Shown: positions 19,195-28,364, numbered from the stretch's first letter. The stretch is DNA of 40,396 nt from Chryseobacterium potabilaquae (GCF_902728265.1 NZ_CACVBR010000035.1:1-40396), one strand, 5' to 3'. Numbers and translations are program-made. Notes: generated by a model not told the origin, from the letters alone.

Positions 19195-20823
19195 ATGGGT
19201 TCGTTACAAGCACAAGCGTTTTACAAAATTTTTAAAGAGGAAAGTGAAATTCCAGAAGAATATAAAGTCCCGGAGATCCATCAAAGAGAGTACCTTCTCA
19301 ATGGTGAATTAGTTGAGTGGAAAGGAGAAGTTACTAATATTTATTCACCCATTTGTATTCCTACAGAAAATGGTTTGGAAAGAAAACTATTAGGAAGTGT
19401 TCCGAATACAGGTCCGGAGGAAGCGATGGAGGCACTAGAAGCTTGTGTGGAAGCATATCATGATGGATTAGGAGAATGGCCGATTATGTCAGTAGAGGAA
19501 CGTATTAAATGCATGCAGAAATTTGTGTATTTAATGATTCAGCAACGGGATTTAATCATTAAATTATTGATGTGGGAAATTGGTAAAACGTTAGCTGATT
19601 CTACCAAAGAATTTGATCGTACGGTGGAATATATTAACCAAACAATTGATGCTTTGAAAGATTTAGACCGTGAATCTTCACGTTTTCAACAAGCGGAAGG
19701 GACTATTGCTCAGATAAGAAGAGCTCCACTTGGAGTTGTATTGAGTATGGGACCATTCAACTATCCACTAAATGAAATTTTTACGACACTCATTCCGGCT
19801 TTGATCATGGGTAATACTATTTTATTTAAATTACCTAAACATGGTGTTTTAGCTCATTATCCATTATTAAATGCATTTAAAGAAGCCTTTCCAAAAGGAA
19901 CTGTAAATACATTGTATGGAAAAGGAGCGGATATTATTACACCTATTATGGAAAGTGGAAAAGTAAATGTGCTAGCTTTTATAGGATCCAGCAAAGTAGC
20001 TAATGGGCTGAAGAAGCTTCATCCTAAAGTGAATCGTCTAAGAGCTATTCTGAGCTTAGATGCAAAAAATGCAGCCATTATTACAAAAAATGCAGATTTA
20101 GAAGTTGCTGTAAATGAATGTATTTTAGGAGCGCTTTCTTTCAATGGGCAAAGATGTACAGCTCTTAAATTAATATTTGTTCAAAAAGATATTGCTGAAG
20201 AATTTACTAAAAAATTAACAAGCGCAGTGTCGGAAATGAAAGCAGGCCTTCCATGGGAAAAGGATGTGAAAATTACTCCGCTTCCTGAAGTTAATAAACC
20301 TTCTTATCTTAAAGAGTGTATTGAAGATGCCCTATCAAAAGGTGCTAAAGTTTTAAATGAAGAGGGAGGTTATAATGAAGCTTCATTTGTTTTTCCGGCA
20401 GTTGTTTACCCGGTGAATCATGATATGAAATTATATCATGAGGAACAATTTGGACCGATAATACCCGTTGTTCCTTTCGAAAGTATTGAAGAACCTATAG
20501 ACTACCAGATAAGTGCTTCGCATGGAATGCAGGTAAGTATTTTTAGCCAAGATCCTTCAGAAATAGCAAGTTTGATTGATCCTTTCGTAAATTTGGTAAG
20601 CCGTGTTAATATTAATTGTCAAGCGCAAAGAGGCCCTGATGTTTTCCCATTTACCGGAAGAAAAGATAGTGCTGAAGGAACACTATCCGTTTTTGATGCA
20701 CTTCGTTCTTTTTCCATTCGATCTTTAGTGGCAACTAAGCTTACAGAGTCGAATAAAGCATTATTAAATACAATTGTTAGAGAACATGATTCTAATTTTT
20801 TAAGTACAGATTATATTTTTTAA
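19195..20823 (+). CDS. gapN: NADP-dependent glyceraldehyde-3-phosphate dehydrogenase-like aldehyde dehydrogenase
   Basis: A 542-residue cytosolic aldehyde dehydrogenase. By family resemblance it is the long-form non-phosphorylating GAPDH of flavobacteria, which would oxidise glyceraldehyde 3-phosphate to 3-phosphoglycerate and give NADPH. Visible: the coenzyme/substrate motif MGPFNYPLNE (about residue 188), the GSSKVA loop, and the catalytic cysteine in FNGQRCTA (Cys321). The motif that is ELGGK in most ALDHs reads SLDAK (287-291), so the usual general-base Glu is not at its normal place; I believe related Bacteroidota proteins have LDAK too. The C-terminal GPDVFPFTGRKDS stretch fits GapN. 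The ATG at 19195 has no Shine-Dalgarno, as is usual here. It is monocistronic, bounded by terminators. The substrate is inferred from family only. Confidence 0.8.
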   Translation: MGSLQAQAFYKIFKEESEIPEEYKVPEIHQREYLLNGELVEWKGEVTNIYSPICIPTENGLERKLLGSVPNTGPEEAMEALEACVEAYHDGLGEWPIMSVEERIKCMQKFVYLMIQQRDLIIKLLMWEIGKTLADSTKEFDRTVEYINQTIDALKDLDRESSRFQQAEGTIAQIRRAPLGVVLSMGPFNYPLNEIFTTLIPALIMGNTILFKLPKHGVLAHYPLLNAFKEAFPKGTVNTLYGKGADIITPIMESGKVNVLAFIGSSKVANGLKKLHPKVNRLRAILSLDAKNAAIITKNADLEVAVNECILGALSFNGQRCTALKLIFVQKDIAEEFTKKLTSAVSEMKAGLPWEKDVKITPLPEVNKPSYLKECIEDALSKGAKVLNEEGGYNEASFVFPAVVYPVNHDMKLYHEEQFGPIIPVVPFESIEEPIDYQISASHGMQVSIFSQDPSEIASLIDPFVNLVSRVNINCQAQRGPDVFPFTGRKDSAEGTLSVFDALRSFSIRSLVATKLTESNKALLNTIVREHDSNFLSTDYIF

Positions 20824-20837
20824 AATAATAGAAATAT

Positions 20838-20879
20838 AAATCCCTCAATGCTCTTTATAAATAGGATTGAGGGATTTTT
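20838..20879 (+). terminator. Terminator between convergent genes
   Basis: A perfect 12-bp stem, AAATCCCTCAAT (20838-20849) with ATTGAGGGATTT (20866-20877), then more T. It ends the dehydrogenase transcript and abuts the stop of the minus-strand peptidase gene; it may work in both directions. Confidence 0.85.
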
Positions 20880-22500
20880 ATATGAGTTCTATATTGTAAG
20901 CTTTCGAAAAGAGCATTTTTATATCTCTATAAGTCTTTGGATATAGGAGGGAATTGTTTCGTTTTTTTCTCTCCCCCTCAATCTCATTAATCACCCAGTC
21001 TAGCTGAGGGTCTTTGTTTTCAATAATATCTTGCATACTTTCTGTTATTGCAATATCAGGAATAACTCCTCTTTTAGTATTAGAAAATTGGATATTGGGT
21101 TTTACAAGAAGTAATCCGATAGGTAAATTAATCTTAGAATGAGGAAGTTTTTGATAAGAATAGAACCCAGCTACTGTTCCATCGTTTGCTCCTCCAGTTT
21201 CTTCACCGATGAGTATCACTCGTTTATCATTTTTAAGCTTAGCCGTAATAATAGAAGATGCAGAAAAACTGCCTCCATTAATCAATACAAAGATTTTCCC
21301 CTGAAATGCATCTTTATTAGGCTTGGTAGGCTTGTCCGCTCTCATTTTATAATACACTGATCCATCTTTTTTATACGTACTAAAGCTTTGTGCAAAAAAA
21401 TAAGTAGGATAAAGAAGGCTTTTAAAAATATACTGAAAAGGATTACTTTTTCTAAAGTAATTTGTTTTTAAAGGAGTTGATGTAGAATTGACCTGAGAAG
21501 GTTTTATTAATGAAAAAGATTCAGAAGTAAGATAAGAATATAAATTATTAATTTCATATAAAGAACCTCCATAATTATTCCTAATGTCAATAATAAGGTA
21601 GGAGGAGTGAGCTGTTTTAATTTTTGAAAAGGTCTCCTTATAAAATTTACTCGAATAATCTTGGGAAAAACTTTTTATTTTAATATACGCAATAGTTTTA
21701 TCCGTATCTAAAAATTTAAAACTTCGATTATAGGAATCACTTAATGGAACATAATCATTAATTTTTCTTTCTGCGGTTCTTTTTTCTTGTGCTTTATCTT
21801 TTTTGATCTCTTCTTCCGATTTGGCTTCTCGCTTTAAGGTGTATGTTTTTTTCTCATGGTTATAAAGAGTTTTAATCGTAGCTTTCTCATTAAAACCATA
21901 TTCTGCAGTATAAAAATTAAAAAATACATCTTTCAGAAAATAAGGCTGAAAGGTATTATTGAGTCCATCACTGTTGATTAATTTTTTATATTTTTTGATG
22001 TATTCTGAAACGGGAATATCATTAATAGATAAAATTTCGGTTCCGGGTTTTATATTTTCTATAGAGTCATTATTCTTTATAATGTATAAATGGTCATCTT
22101 TTATATAATATTCAAATCGGCTGAATATTCCTTTTTTATGTTCAAGAGCTTTAATTTCTTTGTGGGTGAATTTCTTTCTTGGAATTCTTAATGCAAGATG
22201 CCCTTCCCGAATAGAAGCAATAACAGGTTGTAGTTTGAAATAAAATTGTATAGGAGTAAGAGGCTTGTGAAGGGTTTTCTTTAAACTATCAAATTTAAAA
22301 TCCAATTCTTCTTTGGAAATATACCAATATAGTTGAGGATGCATTTCCTTAAGCTTTGAATAGGAAAAATCTACATCTTCTTTCATTTGATCAGGAGATA
22401 TACAAGTAGTTCTCTGTTCATTATATTTTTTGATGGAAATACATGAACTTAGACCAAAGAAAATAATTAATAAAATTAATATTATTGGATAACTTTTCAA
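20878..22500 (-). CDS. S41 family peptidase, lipoprotein
   Basis: A 540-residue serine protease of the C-terminal-processing (Ctp/tricorn-like) S41 family. Residues 1-20 form a lipoprotein signal peptide with lipobox LSSC (Cys20), so it is probably anchored in an envelope membrane. A PDZ-like stretch (IKPGTEILSINDIPV) lies near residues 153-167. The core includes LIIDIRNNYGGS and the active-site stretch NGGSFSAS with the likely nucleophile Ser413 by alignment with the CtpA TASAS motif, then GEETGGANDG. The ATG is chosen because it directly starts the signal peptide. It is convergent with the dehydrogenase gene and divergent from the metallo-hydrolase gene (138-base AT-rich gap). The substrate is unknown. 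Confidence 0.9.
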   Translation of the reverse strand: MKSYPIILILLIIFFGLSSCISIKKYNEQRTTCISPDQMKEDVDFSYSKLKEMHPQLYWYISKEELDFKFDSLKKTLHKPLTPIQFYFKLQPVIASIREGHLALRIPRKKFTHKEIKALEHKKGIFSRFEYYIKDDHLYIIKNNDSIENIKPGTEILSINDIPVSEYIKKYKKLINSDGLNNTFQPYFLKDVFFNFYTAEYGFNEKATIKTLYNHEKKTYTLKREAKSEEEIKKDKAQEKRTAERKINDYVPLSDSYNRSFKFLDTDKTIAYIKIKSFSQDYSSKFYKETFSKIKTAHSSYLIIDIRNNYGGSLYEINNLYSYLTSESFSLIKPSQVNSTSTPLKTNYFRKSNPFQYIFKSLLYPTYFFAQSFSTYKKDGSVYYKMRADKPTKPNKDAFQGKIFVLINGGSFSASSIITAKLKNDKRVILIGEETGGANDGTVAGFYSYQKLPHSKINLPIGLLLVKPNIQFSNTKRGVIPDIAITESMQDIIENKDPQLDWVINEIEGERKKRNNSLLYPKTYRDIKMLFSKAYNIELI

Positions 22501-22638
22501 AGTTTTTTGCGTTTTTTTTAAAACAGCTAAGTTAAAAATATAAAATTATATCATAAATCAAACGTAATATAAATTATTCTGAAAATATTATAATTTTAGT
22601 TAAAAAATACTATTTCATGCGTTTTTGATTTCTAATTG

Positions 22639-23778
22639 ATGATAAAAGTCAATACATTTGATGTGTATTTTTTAAAACGAATGATGTATTCAATAATTAT
22701 TATAGTTATTTTGATAATAGCAATATTTTATATTATTATCAATCAAGAAGTATTTGGAGCAGAGCCGAAAGGGAAAAGACTAAAAAGGGTTCAACAATCA
22801 AAATTATACAAGAATAAACAATTTCATAATCTTAGTTTTACACCTTCCATTGCAGAAGGCCATAGCATGCCTAAAGTGATGTATGAATTCTTTTTCGCGA
22901 AAAAAAATCCACTTTTAAAGCCGTTAAAAAGTATTCCCTCAATTCATACAGACCTTAAAAGTATTCCAAAAGATACAGATGTTTTCATTTGGTTGGGGCA
23001 CTCGTCTTATTATATCCAGCTCAATGGTGTTTCTTTTCTGATTGATCCTGTTTTAAGCTTGTATGGCTCCCCATTTAAATTTTTTAATAAAGCATTTGCC
23101 GGTGCCGATATTTATAAACCTGAGGATATTCCGAGTTTGGATTATTTGTTGATTACTCACGATCATTATGATCACTTAGATTATCCGACAGTAAAAGCCA
23201 TAAAAGATAGAGTAGGAAAAGTCATTTTACCATTAGGAGTGGGTGCACATTTGGAAAAATGGGGATATAAAGAAAATCAATTAATTGAGGAGGAATGGGG
23301 AACAGAAGTTATGTTGAAAAATAATATGAAGATTACTTTTACCCCTGCAAGACATTTTTCGGGAAGAACAATGAAGAGAAATATCACACTTTGGACCTCT
23401 TTTGTGTTAGAAACGCCAACCCGGAAAATATTTTTAGGAGGGGATAGTGGCTATGATACCCATTTTAAAAAAATAGGAGATCAATTCGGACCATTTGATT
23501 ATGCCATTATTGAGAACGGGCAGTATAACGAAGCATGGAAGTATATTCATGCATTACCGGAAGATGTGGTTCGGGCAAGTATAGATATCAATGCAAAAAA
23601 TATAATACCTGTTCATTCTTCAAAATTTGCTTTAGCATTACATGCTTGGGATGAACCTTTAAAGAAAGTAACAAGTCTAGGTGAAGAAGAAAATTTAAAT
23701 ATTTTAACTCCAATGATTGGAGAACCTTTATATTTAAATGAATCAGAACATCAATTTAGAAAATGGTGGGAGGAATAA
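22639..23778 (+). CDS. Membrane-anchored metallo-beta-lactamase-fold hydrolase (NAPE-PLD/UlaG-like)
   Basis: A protein of about 379 residues with an N-terminal hydrophobic anchor (about residues 17-35) and a metallo-beta-lactamase fold. Metal-binding motifs: THDHYDHLD (about 173-181), a later His in ARHFSGR, the aspartate in GGDSGYD and a His in PVHSSK. The WLGHSSYYIQ and IDPVLS stretches are typical of the NAPE-PLD/RomA-like branch, whose members cleave phosphodiesters of N-acyl phospholipids in animals; the bacterial substrates are largely unknown. The start is uncertain: ATG at 22639 (a TTG precedes it at 22636), or the ATG pair at 22681/22684, which would place the hydrophobic segment at the very N terminus. 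No ribosome-binding site decides it. Confidence 0.85.
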   Translation: MIKVNTFDVYFLKRMMYSIIIIVILIIAIFYIIINQEVFGAEPKGKRLKRVQQSKLYKNKQFHNLSFTPSIAEGHSMPKVMYEFFFAKKNPLLKPLKSIPSIHTDLKSIPKDTDVFIWLGHSSYYIQLNGVSFLIDPVLSLYGSPFKFFNKAFAGADIYKPEDIPSLDYLLITHDHYDHLDYPTVKAIKDRVGKVILPLGVGAHLEKWGYKENQLIEEEWGTEVMLKNNMKITFTPARHFSGRTMKRNITLWTSFVLETPTRKIFLGGDSGYDTHFKKIGDQFGPFDYAIIENGQYNEAWKYIHALPEDVVRASIDINAKNIIPVHSSKFALALHAWDEPLKKVTSLGEEENLNILTPMIGEPLYLNESEHQFRKWWEE

Positions 23779-23785
23779 TATAATT

Positions 23786-24073
23786 TTATGCATGCCAGAT
23801 TTCTTTGTATCTCTTAGGATGATTTTCAAACTGTTGTCTTACAAAATCACATTCAGGATCAATCATTAAATTTTGTTCCTCAGCATAGCGAACCAACTCA
23901 TCCAAAAGCATTTTAGCATATCCTTTACCTTCACGTTCTTCGTTAAGCTTTGTATAATATACAATTAATAACCTTCCATCAATTTCTATGGACATATAGC
24001 CTTCTTTTTGATTATCAATTAATATCTGCAATTCATCTTGATAGGGCGATATTTTAAATTTTATATTTTCCAT
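23786..24073 (-). CDS. Small GNAT-like N-acetyltransferase (YjdJ/COG2388 type)
   Basis: A 95-residue protein of the short Gcn5-related acetyltransferase family. The acetyl-CoA-binding region EGKGYAKMLLDELVRYA (about 47-63) and the family tail with a conserved Cys-Asp-Phe-Val and FENHPKRYKEI are visible. The size is normal for this family. Its stop lies 7 bases from the stop of the plus-strand hydrolase gene (convergent). The acceptor substrate is unknown; members of this group are usually uncharacterised. Confidence 0.85.
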   Translation of the reverse strand: MENIKFKISPYQDELQILIDNQKEGYMSIEIDGRLLIVYYTKLNEEREGKGYAKMLLDELVRYAEEQNLMIDPECDFVRQQFENHPKRYKEIWHA

Positions 24074-24205
24074 AATGTGAGATCTTGGTAGTTAAAATAT
24101 AGTTTGGTAGAAATTTATGACACTTAAAATTACAAAATTTAAATTTAATAAAGGTATCTATAGGATATACATTGACAAAATTCACATTTTTTAATGGTTC
24201 AATGA

Positions 24206-25486
24206 TTAATTATTTAGAACTTTGGTAGCTAAAATTTTGTCAATTCTATTTCCATCTTTATCAATAATTTCCAGGACTAAGTTTTCAATAGTAATGGTGT
24301 CTCCGGTTTTAGGAATTATATGCTTATTATGGATGAAAAGTCCTGAAACACTTATGAAATTCTTCTCAATTTCTTTTTCGATTTCAAGGTGGAAATATTT
24401 TTTAAAATCATAAATAGAACATTTTCCGTCAATAAGCCATGAATTTTCATTCCGTTTAATAATATCAGATTCCTTATCAAAACCATCAGGAATATGACCT
24501 ACCAAATCATCCAGAATATCATTTAAAGTAATAATTCCTTTGGTAGTTCCATATTCATCGATAGTAATAGCCAAATGAGATTTGTTATTTTGAAAGTTTT
24601 CCATCAGCGGATATATAAAAGAATTTTCACTCACGAAAATGGCCTTTCGTATATGTTGCCTTACATTGAATGCGTCATGATCGAGATCAAATAGATCACG
24701 CATTTTTACTATTCCAATAATATGATCTATATTATTTCCATCCGTTACGGGATAAGTGGAAAAAGAACTGTTTTTTATTTTGTCTTTTACGGTTTTATAA
24801 TCATCATCGGCATCTACGGTAATAATTTTTGATCGATGAGTGGCGAGAGAACTTACTTTTCGTTCCCCCAGTTCAAACGCATTCTTTAATACATCATGTT
24901 CCTTTTCTTCTATTATACCTCCTTCTTTTCCTTCTTTAATGATGGATTTTATTTCTTCTTCAGTTATGCTTTCTTTTTCATCATTTTGGATTCCGAATAT
25001 TTTTAGAATACCTTCATTAGTGATAGCCAATAACCAGACAAAAGGAGATGCTATTATAGACAGCCAATACATAGGTTTTGCAATAAGAATAGCAATTTTT
25101 TCGGGAAACTTTAAACCTAATTTTTTCGGAATCAGTTCTCCAAAAAGAATAGATAAAAAGGTAATGAATGAAACTATGATTATTGAAGCTATGCTGTGAG
25201 AATATTCCGGGAAAAAACCAAAATGGGAGATATATTGCGAAAAATCTGAAGTCAGACGATCTCCTGAATAAATCCCTAAAAGAATTCCAATTAGGGTAAT
25301 TCCAATCTGAACAGTGGATAAGAACTTACTAGAATCCTTAGATAATTGTAAGGCAATCTTTGCATTAGAATTATCTTTTTTAATTTCAGCTTCGAGTTTA
25401 AAATTTCTTGTGGATACTAAAGCCATTTCTGACATGGAAAAAATGCCATTGAGTATGATAAGTAGAATGATAATTATAATTTCCAT
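24206..25486 (-). CDS. Hemolysin-family membrane protein, CNNM + CBS pair + CorC/HlyC domain
   Basis: A 426-residue inner-membrane protein. The N-terminal CNNM transmembrane domain (about 1-185) has the motif MSEMALVSTR near the start and FGELIPKKLG near residue 115. A tandem CBS pair follows (about 210-330; STYPVTDG and IDEYGTTKGIITLNDI), then a C-terminal transporter-associated CorC/HlyC domain (SGLFIHNKHIIPKTGD). Despite the 'hemolysin' name, relatives are linked to Mg2+/Co2+ resistance or efflux; function here is inferred. It has its own 397-base upstream gap, and is transcribed toward the small acetyltransferase gene 132 bases away. Confidence 0.9.
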   Translation of the reverse strand: MEIIIIILLIILNGIFSMSEMALVSTRNFKLEAEIKKDNSNAKIALQLSKDSSKFLSTVQIGITLIGILLGIYSGDRLTSDFSQYISHFGFFPEYSHSIASIIIVSFITFLSILFGELIPKKLGLKFPEKIAILIAKPMYWLSIIASPFVWLLAITNEGILKIFGIQNDEKESITEEEIKSIIKEGKEGGIIEEKEHDVLKNAFELGERKVSSLATHRSKIITVDADDDYKTVKDKIKNSSFSTYPVTDGNNIDHIIGIVKMRDLFDLDHDAFNVRQHIRKAIFVSENSFIYPLMENFQNNKSHLAITIDEYGTTKGIITLNDILDDLVGHIPDGFDKESDIIKRNENSWLIDGKCSIYDFKKYFHLEIEKEIEKNFISVSGLFIHNKHIIPKTGDTITIENLVLEIIDKDGNRIDKILATKVLNN

Positions 25487-25883
25487 ATCGAAATAATAGG
25501 TGAAGGTGTTGTATAAATATAGATAATATTTAAAATGTTTTTTATGTATTATTTAATTTTAACAAATATTGGGAGTGTAATATTGTTCTTTGGCATTTTA
25601 ATTGACATGTCAGATTATAGTTTAATTTAGTAACTAAATGTTCCGAATTTTACCTAGTTATGTCTCTTACATAAACCAATTTTCAACTATATATTCAATT
25701 GTAATGATCGATTTTTAATAGTCGGTCATTTTTTATTCTTTTAATATTGTTTGAATTCTATATCACAATTTTCCAATTCTTATTATAATTTTGTATCTAT
25801 AAATTTATATCACAAAAGGTCCTGACAATGAAATAAATGAGTTTTGGATCTTCTACTGATTATAGTTTTTATGACAAAATTAA
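25487..25883. promoter_or_regulatory. Divergent intergenic region between the CNNM/CBS gene and the MFS gene
   Basis: 397 bases, very AT-rich, holding the promoters of two divergent genes. Structure seen: a 10-bp palindrome TGACATGTCA (25603-25612); a 9-bp hairpin (25703-25711 with 25722-25730, one G-U pair) followed by T-rich sequence; and a TANNTTTG match TAATTTTG (25786-25793) that could be a -7 element for the MFS gene, though no TTG sits about 19 bases upstream. No gene is seen. Confidence 0.4.
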
Positions 25884-27083
25884 ATGATAGAAATGCACTC
25901 TCTTAAAAACAAAAATCAATTTATTGCTACTATTTTAGCTTTTGCTGTAATCCCTATGTCTGGGTTGGCAACAGATATTTATCTACCTTCCATGCCAAGT
26001 ATGGCAACAGAATTACATCAGCCCGAAAGTAATATCCAACTTACCCTATCTATTTTTTTAATCAGCTATGGAATAACACAATTTTTTGCCGGGAGCATTA
26101 TTGATTCATTTGGGAGATATAGGGTTTCATTAATATCACTCGCTTTATTTGTTGTTTCTTTCTTTATTACAGCCACTACTCAAAATATCATGATAATTTA
26201 TGCAATGCGTATTTTACAAGGGATTTTATCGGGTTTTGCTGTCGTTTCAAAAAGAGCATTTTTTGTAGATGTTTATGAGGGAGAACGTCGAAAACATTAT
26301 CTGAGTATTATGACGATAGTATGGTCGGTAGGGCCAATTATAGCACCTTTTATCGGGGGATATTTACAAAAGCATTTCGGATGGCAATCTAATTTCTATG
26401 TACTAGCAGTATATAGTTTACTTTTATTAATATTAGAATTTATATTCTCTGGTGAAACTTTAAAATCTAGAAATCCATTTCATATTGAATTTTTAATAAA
26501 AGAGTACGAATCTATGTTTCGTGCAAAAGATTTTTTTTACGGAATGTTGATGTGCGGATTGAGCTATTCTATGGTTATGTTCTTTAATCTGTGTGGATCT
26601 TTTATTATTGAGCATAAAATGGGATATTCCGAAGTGATAGCAGGATATGTTTCCCTTGTGCTGGGATTTGCTTGGATGATAGGTGGATTTTTAGGGAAAG
26701 CATTAATAAATAAGACATTTCTGCCTAAAATTAGATATGCCAATATGGTACAATTAGCTTTAATATTAGCCATGTTTCTTGCATCATATTTTATATATAA
26801 CATTTTTAGTCTTGTTATTTTTGCATTTTTAATCCATATAACAGCCGGATTTATTTTTAATAATTATTTTACTTATTGTATTGGGCGATTTCCAAATTCT
26901 GCAGGACTTGCAGGAGGACTTACGGGAGGTGTTGCTTTCATCATTACATCAGCAATTAGTTATGGAGTTGTAGCACTAATAAAACCGGAGATACAATTAG
27001 AAGTTGCAGAGGGATATTTTATAATGGGAGCGTTAGGATTCTTAATTGTAAGTATGGTTAGAATAAGAAAGGCACATACATAA
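25884..27083 (+). CDS. Bcr/CflA family multidrug efflux MFS transporter
   Basis: A 399-residue polytopic inner-membrane protein, about 12 hydrophobic segments, of the drug:proton antiporter (DHA1) group. Diagnostic: the DIYLPSMPSM motif in the first helix/loop (residues 31-40, as in Bcr/CflA), and motif A-like GSIIDSFGRYR (70-80). Relatives export bicyclomycin, chloramphenicol or sulfonamides; the substrate here is unknown. ATG at 25884 was taken; an in-frame ATG at 25893 is equally possible. The DUF763 gene follows after 56 bases in the same direction. It is the only drug-type exporter in the window, about 7 kb from the NRPS gene, so a link is speculative. Confidence 0.9.
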   Translation: MIEMHSLKNKNQFIATILAFAVIPMSGLATDIYLPSMPSMATELHQPESNIQLTLSIFLISYGITQFFAGSIIDSFGRYRVSLISLALFVVSFFITATTQNIMIIYAMRILQGILSGFAVVSKRAFFVDVYEGERRKHYLSIMTIVWSVGPIIAPFIGGYLQKHFGWQSNFYVLAVYSLLLLILEFIFSGETLKSRNPFHIEFLIKEYESMFRAKDFFYGMLMCGLSYSMVMFFNLCGSFIIEHKMGYSEVIAGYVSLVLGFAWMIGGFLGKALINKTFLPKIRYANMVQLALILAMFLASYFIYNIFSLVIFAFLIHITAGFIFNNYFTYCIGRFPNSAGLAGGLTGGVAFIITSAISYGVVALIKPEIQLEVAEGYFIMGALGFLIVSMVRIRKAHT

Positions 27084-27122
27084 AAGGTCTGTCATAATAT
27101 TGATTATCTTTACATATCCAAT

Positions 27123-27128
27123 AAGGAG
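27123..27128 (+). promoter_or_regulatory. Shine-Dalgarno AAGGAG of the DUF763 gene
   Basis: AAGGAG lies 11 bases before the ATG at 27140. It is notable because most genes in this window lack one. Confidence 0.55.
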
Positions 27129-27139
27129 CAACTTACAAT

Positions 27140-28351
27140 ATGAAACGTTCAGGAACCGCAGATTTACCCCTTCACTATGGCAAAGTGCCGCCGTGGTTAT
27201 ATGAACGAATGTCTATTTTGGGACTTTCCATTATAGAAGTAATTTTAATGGATTATGATAAAGATGAAGTTCTTCGTAGATTAGCTGATCCATTTTGGTT
27301 TCAGAGCTTTGGAGCTGTCTTGGGAATGGATTGGCATTCCTCTGGAATTACTACTTCCGTAATGGGAGCTTTAAAACGTTCTATTAATCCTAATTCTCAA
27401 ACTCTTGGAATTTACATATGTGGAGGAAAAGGTAAATTTTCCAAGGATACTCCTTTAGAGCTAATGCAGATTGCTGATAAAACAGGATTAAATGGAAATG
27501 AATTGGTAAAAGCGAGTAAGCTTTCAGCAAAGGTGGATAATACAGCCATTCATGATGGATACCAACTGTACTTGCATAACTTTATTTTAGCAGATAATGG
27601 AAATTGGAGTGTAGTTCAGCAGGGAATGCATGAATCCGATGGAACAGCGAGACGATACCATTGGCACTCAGAAAATATAGTATCTTTTGTGGAAGAGCCT
27701 CATACTGGGATAAATGGTATATCAAGAGGGAAAATTTTGAATCTTACCGATGATAAAGCAAAACAAACCAGAAAAGGGATATTGGATATTTCCCATACAG
27801 ATTCTATAAAAATAATGAGTGATTTTTCACGATTAATTCTTCCAGCACATCATGATGTGAAGGCTAGCGATGTAGACCTAAAGCGTCTCGGAGCCCTTTT
27901 ATATGTAACACGTGAGCAACAACCTCAAAATTTTGAAGACTTATTATTATTGGAAGGCGTAGGCCCTCGAACGATGCAATCTTTGGCTCTTGTAAGTGAA
28001 GTGATTCATGGAACTCCAGCAAGATTCACGGACCCAGCAAGATTTTCTTTTGCTCACGGTGGAAAAGATGGACACCCTTTCCCTGTGCCCACTCAAATTT
28101 ATGATGAAAGTATTGATATTCTTAAAAAAGGAATTGAAAAATCAAAACTAGGGAACTCTGATAAATTAAAAACATTAAATAAGTTACATCAGATTGTTAC
28201 TGCTACAGAAAAGGACTTTACTCCTAATTTTGACATTCAGGAAGTTATTGAAGAAGAAAGACAGACTTCTTGGAAATATGGAGGCAAAACTGTTTTTGGA
28301 GATGCACCAAAACCATCAAATCCCAAAGCAATTCAATTATCATTATTTTAA
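27140..28351 (+). CDS. DUF763 domain-containing protein
   Basis: A 403-residue soluble protein recognised as DUF763 from its N terminus (MKRSGTADLPLHYGKVPPWL) and stretches such as FWFQSFGAVLGMDWHSSGITT and FSFAHGGKDGHPFPVP. The function is not established. A short stretch near residues 268-288 (LEGVGPRTMQSLALV) looks like a helix-hairpin-helix, which would suggest contact with nucleic acid; that is inference. No signal peptide or membrane segment. It is preceded by a Shine-Dalgarno and follows the MFS gene; an 11-bp inverted repeat sits just past its stop. Confidence 0.85.
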   Translation: MKRSGTADLPLHYGKVPPWLYERMSILGLSIIEVILMDYDKDEVLRRLADPFWFQSFGAVLGMDWHSSGITTSVMGALKRSINPNSQTLGIYICGGKGKFSKDTPLELMQIADKTGLNGNELVKASKLSAKVDNTAIHDGYQLYLHNFILADNGNWSVVQQGMHESDGTARRYHWHSENIVSFVEEPHTGINGISRGKILNLTDDKAKQTRKGILDISHTDSIKIMSDFSRLILPAHHDVKASDVDLKRLGALLYVTREQQPQNFEDLLLLEGVGPRTMQSLALVSEVIHGTPARFTDPARFSFAHGGKDGHPFPVPTQIYDESIDILKKGIEKSKLGNSDKLKTLNKLHQIVTATEKDFTPNFDIQEVIEEERQTSWKYGGKTVFGDAPKPSNPKAIQLSLF

Positions 28352-28364
28352 AAGAGACTGAAAA

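Noticed and set aside
24222..25496. Plus-strand frames (24222-24413, 24840-25199, 25314-25496) opposite the CNNM/CBS gene.
   Set aside because: Antisense shadows of a complete, domain-rich minus-strand gene.
25750..25793. TTTG (25750) plus TAATTTTG (25786) as a full Bacteroidota promoter.
   Set aside because: The 32-base gap is far longer than the usual spacing of about 19; only the -7 match is kept, at low confidence.
25869..25877. TTATGACAA before the MFS start as a second Crp/Fnr site.
   Set aside because: Only the right half matches the palindrome at 29055; the left half is absent, so chance in AT-rich DNA is likely.
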